Assembly: GCA_026122225.1 (NCBI GenBank)
Contig: JANEZZ010001492.1
Coordinates: forward strand, 1,133,001 to 1,197,000
Length of the DNA stretch: 64,000 bases
Direction: 5' to 3'
From: Heloderma charlesbogerti
Taxonomy: Eukaryota; Chordata; Lepidosauria; Squamata; Helodermatidae
Position numbers and translations under genes: made by a program. Positions 37,039-47,193 of this stretch are shown one piece after another (positions within the stretch are counted from its first letter, which is position 1; each line of letters opens with the position of its first letter). The notes under the pieces are model-generated. The model was not told the DNA's origin. It made no database searches and worked only from the letters and a program-made list of their open reading frames with translations.

Positions 37039-38970
37039 ACCTTCAGGCATTATTTTCCTGCAAACATTCTCTTTCCCCCATGCCTGCTGTTCCCTTATCC
37101 CTTATCCACTTTCCCCCATTTCTCCGCCATTGTTCTGAAGACCTCTTTCCCTTTTGTTATATTGTCTCGGGCCTAGTGCTTTGCATTCTGAAGCCGACAC
37201 AATCCCTCCGCTTACCAGAATGCTGAAGGGGACAAATTGGGAGGGGGCGAGGACGAGCGGAGAGGGAGGGGGATTGCTTCTTGGTGTGGCGAAGCAACCA
37301 AAGTTTGCATCCAAGTCTACTCTCTTAACACACAAACACAGACCCACAGAAAGCCTCCGCGATATGCCCCTTTCCCCCATCTGAGGCTTGCTCCTCGTCC
37401 CCCCACCCGTCAGCCTTCACCGCATATCTGCCTTCGTTGTATTAGTTCATCTTGTTGTTCTGAGCGTTGCCGAGCTGTTGGTGTGTTTCCTTTCTCTGAT
37501 GGCTAGAAATTTTCCCCATACCGTACCTCCCCAGACTTTGGAATTCCGAAATAATTGTTAGGATTCCCCCATCCAACCCTATTATTATCATCACCATCAT
37601 CATTTTCGTGTGAAAGAAGAACTCCATATCTAGGCATAGTTCTGCGATCTAGGGGGAATCTACTTAAGGGTGTGGGTGGCGGTTGGTTTGTGTCGAAGGA
37701 TTCTTTTGTTCTAAGAGCTGGATGCTCCCTCACACAAACCGAGGGCTGCCTTGCCTATAAACGAAAACGTTGCAAAATGTACGCCCTGGATGGAATTCCG
37801 TGACAAAAAAGAGCGGACTTCAACCCATGCAAAGCAAATCCCTTCCCGCCCCAAAAGGGGGGGGGGGGAGAAAATAAAAGGGTTGGGATTCCCTGCTGCA
37901 CCTGAAGCTTAGCCAAGCTGTTGTTTTAACAGAGCAATAAAAATGAATTATGACTAACCGCCTCCCAACTTAATGGTTTTAGACGGGGATTCCCAGCCCA
38001 AGCAAATACGTAAGAGGATTTTTATTGTGCGTGTGTTCCTGCAATTGATCTCTTTGATGACATTCTCATTCACAGAAAGCGTTTGATTTATGAGTTTAGG
38101 AAGAATTGCATCCAGTCCTTCCAGCTATTACCCACGCAGCTCAGCGCCACCCCACTTACACCGGATGCAAAACAGGCAAGCAAACTACCACGAAAATAAA
38201 CACACTCCCAGGACAGGACCTAGGAAATCTGTGCCTGTAAAGAGCTTGGGGAGATGTGGGACCAGGACTATCCTGATATGTCTACGTATACATATCTACA
38301 CACACACACACACACAGATTCACAGACACTTCTGCTCTCACCTGCTGATCGATTGTAAAACAAAATAACGGGTAATAATCTGAATTTAAGACGGATTAGA
38401 GAATACCCACACATAGCACGATTAGGAACACTTTTAGATGGGCCTCTTGACTGTTGCTTTAGTGGGGTCCCTTGGTGGTCTCCTAAAATGTACACATGTT
38501 AACCCAGTTTTGACTTAGCTTTTGTTAGGACGCCTTTCCCTCAGCCACCACCAGCAGTACTTTCTGTTCTCTAAACCTATCAGAAATCTCAAAATTTAAA
38601 TGAATGCTTCATATATATTGCACACAGTTAATTACCATGTTGGTTGTGTGTGTGTGTTTTTAAATATGTATTGTCTGATTTCTTCTCTCTCTTTTAGGTT
38701 TCTTTTCTTGGGACCTTTGGACGGCTAGGAATTCCATCAAAAGCATACCTTTGTTGGCATTTAAGTACTGGTTCCCTGCACCACTATCCCTTTCAAAGAT
38801 ATGGTTCACAAAAGGAATACTCCAATGCATTCAGTAATAGAAAAAAATAAACTTGTAAATTTCCGACTGCTTATGCAGCAGTCCTTGCAGGGGCAGCCTC
38901 TTTCCTTTTGCAATATACTATATTATGCCTATAATTCAATATTAGTTAAATTGTAGAATAAAATAAAGTA
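34700..38970 (+). ncRNA. HOTAIRM1: Candidate HOTAIRM1-like lncRNA (about 34700-34855 spliced to 38698-about 38970)
   Basis: In mammals HOTAIRM1 starts near the HOXA1 promoter and runs antisense into the HOXA1-HOXA2 interval over about 4 kb. The same strand and position here show a strong donor (GCAG followed by GTAAGC, cut after 34855) in GC-rich DNA, and an excellent acceptor (TTCTTCTCTCTCTTTTAG, exon from 38698). Downstream come polyA signals AATAAA at 38846, 38957 and 39165. The acceptor-side exon is repeat-free and has no long ORF, as expected for this lncRNA. The 5' start, any middle exon and the exact 3' end are not determined. Identity rests on position, orientation and splice signals, not on an alignment. 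Confidence 0.62.
36998..37038. repeat. (TATC)n microsatellite
   Basis: About ten uninterrupted TATC units, inside the interval that would be the candidate lncRNA intron. Confidence 0.92.
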
Positions 38971-39218
38971 TATAAAAAGTATATATATGTATAGCATAGA
39001 AACCTCTTAATTTGCTTCCATACTTTTGATTGTGATGTGTTATACAGATTAAACGGGGGCATTTTTTTTTTGGTAAGGTTAGTTGCATTTTAGTTTTTTT
39101 AATTTGCTTTTGTTTTTAATGTTGAGAACTTTGGAAACAAATAATTTAAAACTGGTTTCCCTCTAATAAATACAGTTCTAACGAAAAAGGACAGAGGTCT
39201 GTGACCAAATTGTTTGGC

Positions 39219-39224
39219 TTTATT
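39219..39224 (-). terminator. HOXA2 polyadenylation signal (candidate)
   Basis: AATAAA on the minus strand about 460 bp past the HOXA2 stop, in the context GAAATAAAGCCAAACA. An earlier AATAAA lies at about 39324-39329. The signal sits some 50 bp from the last plus-strand polyA signal of the candidate lncRNA. Confidence 0.6.
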
Positions 39225-39267
39225 TCAGACTAGGGAGGGGAGGGGGAAATACCTCCTAGTGTTATGC

Positions 39268-39270
<3 letters not shown>

Positions 39271-39299
<29 letters not shown>
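39271..39299. repeat. (GA)n microsatellite in HOXA2 3' UTR
   Basis: GA units between the two candidate HOXA2 polyA signals; a second GA-rich tract lies at 39606-39635. Confidence 0.88.
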
Positions 39300-39301
<2 letters not shown>

Positions 39302-39604
39302 AAGGTGCTTGTAGCAAACAAGAATTTATTCTACCAAAAATACTTATGACAACGCATCCTAATGTAATACAAAAATAAAAAGAAAGTGAAGATACAATTT
39401 GATGTGATCACTTTCTTACAGGCCTTATATATTGCTTTCATAGAAGGACCTAGAATGTGGCTAGGTTAAACAGAACACAACTAAAATGTCATAGGAAAAT
39501 GACAAAATGGCTCTCCAACACATCAGGAAGGAAAGTATAAACAGAAAACACCAACCAGGAAAAGGGAAAGAAATCAAATCCAAAAAATCCAAAAACAAAT
39601 AAAT

Positions 39605-39635
<31 letters not shown>

Positions 39636-39684
39636 GAAAAAGAAAAGAAAGCATAACCCTTGGCGAATGAAGGTCTGTCATTTC

Positions 39685-41565
39685 TCAGTAATTCAGATGC
39701 TGCAAGTCAATTGTGGTGAGTGTATCTGTAAAAAAGTCAAAACTGTCAGCTGAAATATCTACAGGACTGTCGAGGGATCCTGGCAAACTGGGGGAGACGG
39801 CATCGGAGAGCTGTAGGCAGGAATCTGCCGAGAAAACGCTGAAGTCCTGCAAAGAAGGGACTTCCAGGGCCTCAGGACTGTCATTGTTCAGGCCAGCTGC
39901 ACAGTTCTGAGCCATTGTTGACAGGCAGTTGGGAACAGTGGGTGACTGATGCTGAAAATGTTTCAGATTTTTCTCATTGCTCGTTAAAGGCGAAACTGGG
40001 AAACTTTGGGACTCTCCATTGTGGACACTGGGAGCCTGCTGTTGCCCTAGTGCATTCTGCTGAAAAGTGTAGCCTTCCCTTTCCAAAAGAGCGCCTGAGA
40101 CATTGTTGAGGGTTTGCTCGAAGAGCGACTTCTCCTCCTCCTCCTCCTCCTCCTCCTCCTCCTCATCCTCTTCTCCTTTCTCGGGATCCTCCATGCCTTT
40201 AAATTTCCCTTCGCTGTTTTGATTCTCTTTGCACTGGGTTTGCCTCTTGTGCTTCATCCTTCTGTTTTGAAACCAGACTTTGACTTGCCTCTCAGTCAGA
40301 TCCAAGAGAGCGGCTATCTCCACCCTCCTTGGTCTGCAGAGGTACTTGTTGAAATGAAATTCCTTTTCCAGCTCCAAAAGCTGCGTGTTGGTATAAGCGG
40401 TCCTCAGCCTCCTGGAGCCCCCGCTCCCATTTTCGGAGATCTCAAGAGATTCTGGTTAAAGAAAACAACAACTATTATAATAGATGTCACAGAGAAAGGC
40501 GGGGGGGAGAGAGAACGCCTTTAGTTTGAGATTTTGAACATCCAGTCCTGGTGAGAAAAGAGTGATGGTGGTGGAGGAAAAATCTTTCTCTCTCTTTCTC
40601 TATAAAGCATTAAAAACATCTCAACTGCAACAAAATGGCCGCCTTTGAATGCAGTAAATCCATTGTGTTACACTCATGTGCGCCCGGTCTCTTGGACCCT
40701 CTGTTTTCCCCCCCTTTAATTCAAGGAACTGATTTGCCTCCATCTCCCAAACCTGCCCATACCCAAGCAAACTTTGATATTAGCCATACAACAATTTATA
40801 ATTAATGCATCAGCTGCTTAGCTGAGCAAGAGCAATCTATCACTCTTCATTACTGTCAAATATCCCAACTCTAGGACAGCAAGACAAGAGGAGGTCACCT
40901 CCAACTCAAATAAATCATCCCACGCTAAACAAGTTAGGGGGGGAAGAAACTTTGCTTGGGGTGGGGGTGGGCGAGTTAGGGGTGTGGGGGGGGGCAGTTG
41001 TTTCTGATGAATCTGCCTGTGGATCCCCAGCAGTTTTCCTCCCAGGCTTTTCTTCCTCCAACAACCCAGATTTAGTGCCTTAAGTTAGGAAGGTAACGAT
41101 CCAAGAGAGGTGGTGATAGTGGTGGTGGTAAGGGAGGGAAAAAATATATGAAATCCTAAAAGGCTGAAAGGTGCAGCAAAAGTCTTTCAACTGACCTTTG
41201 TGGCTCAGGCAAGCTGGTCCAGTGGCGGAGGCCGAAGCGGGCGGAAGGGCAGTTTTCTTGGAAGCTTTTTTCTCTTTCATCCAGGGGTACTCCGGAGGCT
41301 GGAGGGCGCCGGCTGGCACCGGGCTGCCGCTGCTGCCATTCGGGCTGTGCTTGGGGCGGCTGCTGTGGCGAGGGTGGCTGCTTGGGTTCAGGCTGGGGAT
41401 GGTCTGCTCAAAAGGAGGAGGAATCAGTGTCGAGTGTGAAAGCGTCGAGTTCTTGATTGATGAACTTTGAAATGTATCACCGACAGGGGGAAAAGATGTC
41501 AGGCACTCAGCGAGCGATGGCTGACTATTGATAAAACCAATCTCTCGCTCAAATTCGAAATTCAT
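39685..41565 (-). CDS. HOXA2: HOXA2 homeobox transcription factor; exons 41565-41196 and 40451-39685 (minus strand)
   Basis: Homeodomain selector of second-arch neural crest and of rhombomeres 2-5. The start is the ATG at 41565 ([11 protein letters not shown]). An in-frame TTG three codons upstream is not a plausible start. Exon 1 ends at 41196 before GTCAGT; exon 2 starts at 40451 after TTTAACCAG. The junction codon restores the family sequence CLSHKESLEI. The product is 378 aa (376 in human). Visible parts are the N-terminal block ([18 protein letters not shown]), the hexapeptide YPWMK (93-97), a homeodomain from about residue 136 ([19 protein letters not shown]), an acidic stretch with 11 consecutive Glu, and the conserved C-terminus [13 protein letters not shown]. 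The Glu run is longer than in the human protein. The intron is 744 bp. The gene appears intact. Confidence 0.97.
40452..41195 (-). other. HOXA2 intron
   Basis: This 744-bp intron lies between donor GTCAGT (41195) and acceptor TTTAACCAG (ending 40452). It is free of transposon remnants. Besides the HOX/PBX/MEIS cluster it holds G-rich runs near 40960-40995. Confidence 0.9.
40803..40917 (-). promoter_or_regulatory. HOXA2 intronic rhombomere-4 type enhancer: three HOX/PBX sites plus MEIS/PREP site
   Basis: On the minus strand three sites match TGATNNAT(T/G): TGATTTATTT at 40917-40908, TGATAGATTG at 40842-40833 and TGATGCATTA at 40812-40803. A MEIS/PREP site TGACAG lies at 40858-40853, 10 bp from the middle site. 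The mammalian HOXA2 intron carries an r4 enhancer described with three bipartite HOX/PBX sites and one PREP/MEIS site, driven by HOXB1. Number, type and location agree. Confidence 0.72.
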
Positions 41566-41960
41566 GGCCTTCAACTCGCAGCCCCCTTGGAGAAAAAGTT
41601 CCCTCTTATTTAGCGCTTCTGGGAGGGGGAGGGGGGAGCAAGGCCCAGGAAGGGAAGGGAAAAAAAGCGAGGGAGAGAGAGAAAGAAAGAGGGAGAGAGA
41701 GAGAGAAAAGGGGAAAAAAAAATATCATAGAAGATCGCTGGTGGGGTGTTTTTTTTCTAATTCACTGATTACAGCCGTATGGGGACCGTGCTACTATTAA
41801 ACTATTGAATTCATGGAGACAAGGTTGAAATTGGACCGAATTGGCTGTCACATGATTGCCTCTGCCCAATGACAATTTGGGCTTTAATCAAAAGAAGCCA
41901 CTGTCTGTTTGATTGATCCAAAAAAGTCGAGAAGGAACGCCTCATTGGGGGCCAGAAAGG
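41566..41960 (-). promoter_or_regulatory. HOXA2 promoter and 5' UTR region
   Basis: The minus strand upstream of the ATG contains purine/pyrimidine runs (41600-41720), a block around 41755-41820 that looks strongly conserved from memory, and at 41910-41919 on the plus strand TGATTGATCC, close to a HOX/PBX site. No TATA box is obvious. Confidence 0.5.
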
Positions 41961-44900
41961 CATTATTTACACTTTTTAAAAGGGGGGAAAGGCTATCTCC
42001 GCCGCCCGCTCGCTCGCAGTCGCTCTCTCCCCTTTTGCCTCCTAATCTGAAATGATATCTGGGTGTGAGTGTGTGTCTGTGTGTTGCTTGCTGCTGCTGC
42101 TGCTGCTGCTGGCGCTGCTGCTATGCTCGTCTTGGAGGCTTCTGGCCGGCTTGTGCCCTCCCGCACACGCTCCTCTCTCATTGTTTGGGACTGTCAGGCA
42201 AGCGCTTTGCACCTCACAAATCATTTAAGCACCTCCGAACCGACGCCTTGAGTCATTAACAAAGTAATCCATTAATCTTCAAAGTTTTGACACTCCGGGC
42301 CTTCGCATCTTAAGCACATCAGAAGTTCCACCCGGACAGGGATAGCAAGCAGGGACTCTGCTTGGATTGGATTGGGGTTTTTATTTTGTCCCCCCCCCTT
42401 GAGGAATAGCCACTTCCTAAAATTAAAGCAGCAGCAGCAACAATAACAAGGTGGGTCCTCCCTGCCCCCCTGCTCACGACCTGGCATCTTTCTGCATTTC
42501 TCCCCTTTTCCGTTGAGTGTACAGTATGGAGAACAATTGGTCGCCGGTCCCTGCGCCCATCCATTGTGTAGACGGAATTTCTCCAACAGCTTCGCTCCTG
42601 TGGGAAGAGTTACAGAACGTAGCCGGGTGGGTCGCGAGTTTCCCCTGCAGTTGGCTTGACAGAAGTGGACGATCAAAACAGATATATTTTCATTAGACAC
42701 TGCGACTATAAACATAGGTTTCTGCACACACACACATAAAAAAGGGGGGGATCACAAAACAAAATCCAGAGCATTAACGTAATCGACACTAGAACCTGCT
42801 GACATGTTTTTGTTTCTGTAACCCCAATAAAATTGGGTCGGGTGAGTAGTTTCGATTCCAATGAAATATGCCAAATGTCAATGTCAGGACTTGTTTGCTT
42901 TAAAAAAAAAAAAAAAAGTCCTGTAAACCAAACCAAACAGCTATAAGCAGGACTATAACACTGACTAACAGTACTTTCCCCAACCACATTGTTTTAGGTA
43001 TACGGGTCGTCCCTCACCCCCACTTGCTTTTTCAGCAATGCCGATGGTTTGGGCAGAATAGTTCTTCAATCGCTTCCAATAAAAAGGTATGAGAGAGAGA
43101 CAGTGGAGAACATGATGAGAAGATGCATACAAAGGTGGCAGAAACAAGGCAACCATTTCCTCTTCTCCAAAGTAAAGGCCACGCATCCTACTATTTTGGA
43201 AGTGAGCATTTCGAAAGGAGAAGGGGGGGATGGTATCGCTCTATTTTTATATGTATATATTTCAATGATGCCCAAAGTGTATCCACTGAGTCTTTTTGGA
43301 TTTCAGACCTGAATCATGAGATTGGCTTGCAAGTGGTTAAAATAATCAACTGGCCATTTCATCTTTAGATTGAGAGAATCTGAGCAAGAAAAGAAAAAAA
43401 GAACAGCCCCTTTTAGTTTTAAGCAAATAAACCCCTCACAATATGAACAGGGGCTAGTGAAGGGTGGGGGAGGGGTGGGATATTGTAATAATCTGTAACA
43501 TAAAATGCAGATCAGATATTGTTATTTAATACTACTCTGAGAAGAAAGAAGAGGGAGAGAGGATGCCTTACAAATATACATGCTGCTGGAGATGGTTCTG
43601 TGTGTGTTTTTTGTTTTTGTTTTTTTAATTTTCTTGCTTTTACTTCAAACAAAGCTCTACTGAAGCCTGCGCGCGATCAATCTTCTCCACCAAACGCTTT
43701 GACAGCTACTGGCCCTTAAGAACACATTTAAAGCTTCTTGCTCTTTCCAGGATCAAATGTGGCTGAGAAAAGAAGGGGGGGGGACAGCAAGAAGCCCAAG
43801 TAAACAAGGAAAGAGGACGTTGCTGTTTTTGCTCCTGCTTTTTTCCCAAATGGATTTTTGCATTATGGGTGGGAACGTCCGTTCTTCGGGTTGCCTTAAA
43901 GACAGCTAGGAATCTTAGGGTTTTATTTCGCTATTTCTATATGGAATATTGGAGATTACAGTACAATGCATGGGTGTCTGGGTGTGTGGAAGAACCCACG
44001 AGGAGGAAAGGCAAAGGAGGGAGGAGGCTGGGGCAGTTCGGTTCAGCGAGGCTTTGTGAGTCAAATCGGTGTGGGAGGGTTATTGAGACCATTTTTGGTG
44101 GGCAGTGTAATAGAAAAACCACCTGGAACAAAGGATTTTTCTGTTTGGCTGGTCAACAAAAAATCATGCACACACAAGAAATTCCTCCGTTCTGTGCTTC
44201 TCTAATTGAGATCTGAACAGTATTATACCGTTGGGATGCGGGGGCGGGGGGGTATCAGACGACCCCTTTCCTTCCAAAAATGCACGTGGATAAAATATAT
44301 GCAGCATGGAGGGAACAGGTAAATATATGTCTTTGAAATCAATGGAAATGAGGAAACCGCTGTCTTTGCTTTGTAAATTCTCTTTAAAGTTGTTGGTTTT
44401 ATATATATACCAAAACCAGCCACATCCGCCATTTATGCTCACTGACTGATAGAAGACACCCCTTTCCAAATTAATTTTGGGTAGGAAAATATTCACCATA
44501 ATCCATTCTCGAGTCATCTTTCTCAAAAGGCTACATTTCGGATTTCCAGAGTGCTTTTTTCCCTTCCCTACCATAAGCCTCTTTTATTACGTTTTAAAGG
44601 GGTTTGGGCGAGCCCTTCTTCAATCTGGAGTGTGCAACTGTAAGGATAAATGGAACCGCCTAAGTGAAGCTGTAATACGGTATGTATAGAATGCAAAATA
44701 ATAATAAAGTATAATGTATGGATTACACAATAGTTCGCTACATGAAGCTTTTTGGACAAAATGGGGGCCGGGTGTAGAGATTATTGGAACATAAAACTAG
44801 GGAGATAGTTAGAACTAGAAAAAGAGACGAGACTGATAATATTTCAAAAAGGGAAACTAACATGGCAACAATTTTCTTGAGATTAAAATAAGTAGATAAT

Positions 44901-46297
44901 GCGGAATATTCCGCCTTCACACATATGTAAGCAGAACTGCACATGCATTTTGGAGACTTAGAATTCTAAACTCAATCGAGATAAAGATAAGCCCACATCT
45001 TTAAATTATGAGTCTTTTCTCTGTCTGGAAACAAACAAGTCTTGTCGTCGTCGTCCCCCCCTTTCAGTATATAAATTCGCCTTGTTCGATTAGCGCAGAT
45101 TCATGCCGGAGGGTATGGGAATAACTTTCTGGGGATATATCAAAAGCTAAGTTAATAGATTTAGATTTTTTTTTCTAAAAAGGAAACAAACATTTCTCCC
45201 CTATAGAACGTTTACATTCTCTTACCTTCCTTCCCCCACCCAGTCTAGAAAGAAGAGGAGGGAATGGGATGTGAAAGGAGGTTAGATGAACAAGACGTGC
45301 AGAATGATAAAACCTCCTCAGCTTCTGAAACCGCAAAGGAGAAGAATTTCACCGCGGAGACCATAACGAACAACTATCTCTTCTTTCAGCCCCCAGATCC
45401 CTTTGCGAATAGGCCTGATTTTTTATTGCTGAATCTGCTCCTTCCTTACTGGGATGATGAACTGTATTTTGCCTGTAAACAAATGTGTTTTGAATTCGTG
45501 CCATATCAAATATGAGTCTACATGTTCATTTTATCCTTGCTTCTGCTGGCCTTTATTTAATTTTGTCCTTTAAAAGACACACACACCCATTTCCCATCAC
45601 TCAGTATAAACAGTTCCTGAATTGTCCGTTTTGTTCCCGAGAGGAAAAGTGTGGGAGTAAAAAACGCCCTATCTTTTTCAAAGGTCCCCACTGCAAAGGC
45701 GAGAACAGCTTTCTCCATAGGAACCGCTGGCCCCTTCCAGCAGGAAAGAAAAAAACACAACACCCAACATGGCGAGAGGAGAACAGCCTGCAGACGAGGT
45801 CCAGCTAAGCTTGAGGCCTCAAGAGGAGAAACGGCCCGCACCTGAGCTTCGTTTACAGAATGTACCTCCAGACATCGAAACAATTTCTCCTCCACCTCCA
45901 CATTGTTTTCCTTTGACCATAGTAAAAAATGTTACTGAGACGAACAAACAGAAACAACAACAGCAACAACCACCCCGAGCTACCTATGGCTGCGCTTAGG
46001 GAAAACGTCTAGAGATCTGGAATCTTCAGCTATGGACACAAAGGGCGGATCTTTTCCACCTTGGATATTTCCAGTGCCCCCAGATTTCCCACTGTTATTT
46101 GGAATGGACCTACTTCAGCCCTGGCGGCTTTGAAAGCCCAATCAAGACAAAAAGGAAGACCTGAAGGTTGGATACTGGAGATTTGTGTATTTATTTGAAA
46201 CACAAGGAGCTTGATCCTCAGACGTTGTTTTCTTTCTCTCTCCTCTCTTAAAAATCAAATGATCTTGCCTTAAGTCTGTATTATTCAGAATAAAAAC
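41961..46297. other. HOXA2-HOXA3 intergenic region
   Basis: About 4.3 kb with no coding signal and few recognisable transposon remnants. Contents: a (CTG)n tract near 42090-42120, the candidate KROX20 site at 44069, and a possible block around 45400-45520. In mammals this interval holds r3/r5 and neural-crest enhancers. Confidence 0.55.
44052..44077 (+). promoter_or_regulatory. Candidate KROX20 (EGR2) site with nearby SOX-like motif
   Basis: GTGTGGGAG (44069-44077) fits the KROX20 consensus GNGTGGGNG. CTTTGT (44052-44057) is SOX-like. They lie 2.5 kb upstream of the HOXA2 ATG; the mammalian r3/r5 enhancer with KROX20 sites is about 2 kb upstream. Motif and position are both only suggestive. 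Confidence 0.35.
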
Positions 46298-46303
46298 TTT
46301 ATT
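46298..46303 (-). terminator. HOXA3 polyadenylation signal (candidate)
   Basis: AATAAA on the minus strand, giving a 3' UTR of about 0.9 kb. A nearer AATAAA lies at 46587-46592, so the true end may be either. Confidence 0.45.
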
Positions 46304-47193
46304 TTTTTTTTCAGAGTGTGAGCAGCAAGGAATGTATAACTTTCAAAAACAAATCTAGTTTCTTTTTGTATTTGTTTGGGTTTACACATTTTCCATTTAG
46401 TTTGATGTTACAGACATCCATTTCTATTCCTATGGTGGCCTGTTGTTTGTTTTCCAGGTTTTATTGCATTTTCTTTCTTTCTTTTAAATAAAAGAGTTCT
46501 AGTTCCCTTTTCAATTGATATTCCCTACGTATGCCATCTTAACATACAGCCAGGTAAATATCTCCTGAATAGCCAGGGTACAGAAGTTTATTTTTTAATA
46601 TCTTTATATATATAAATATGAACAGATGGGGATAAATAAAAAATTTAAACACTTAGATTATTCAAAGTTTGCAAAAAAATATAAATAAATCTGAAAGTTC
46701 ACCAGCATACACACGTTGAAAGACATACACGTATTAATAATTTTGTTCAGGGACACCCTGTTCAAGCGCCGTTGATTTCTTCCTCGCTATTTAAAAGAAG
46801 TGCAATTAAAATAAAAATGCTTCCTCAGTGGGATCAATTCTGTATGAACAAATTCACATTTAAGAATCATCTGTATAGAAAATTTGTTCATAATACCCTG
46901 TTTTGATAAAAGAGTCGAAGTTAAGAGTAGAAAGCCTATGCATACTCTCAAAGCGAGAACACAAGGCAAGAGTTCAAGGAGATTAATGTCCACTATTGAA
47001 ACTAGAGAGCAATTCAAGCAACAAATATTGCTACGTCACATAAACTAGAAAATGCGTTTACCAAAAGAAAACAGAAGCAAAATAGAATGACGGGGTGGGG
47101 AAGAGATTTAAAATATTTTTCTTTTCTTTTCTTTTCCTTTTTTAAAAAAGTCTGTGAGACTTTTACAATTCACTAAGTAACTGGTGGTATATA

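Noticed and set aside
41572..41574. Upstream TTG as HOXA2 start (MKAMNFEF)
   Set aside because: Vertebrate HOXA2 starts at MN(Y/F)EFEREIGF, which has a true ATG at 41565.
42272..42733. 153-aa minus-strand ORF between HOXA2 and HOXA3
   Set aside because: Low-complexity stretches and no recognisable domain; it sits in the HOXA2 upstream regulatory region.
45557..45901. 114-aa minus-strand ORF upstream of HOXA2
   Set aside because: No homology recognised; a chance frame in noncoding DNA.
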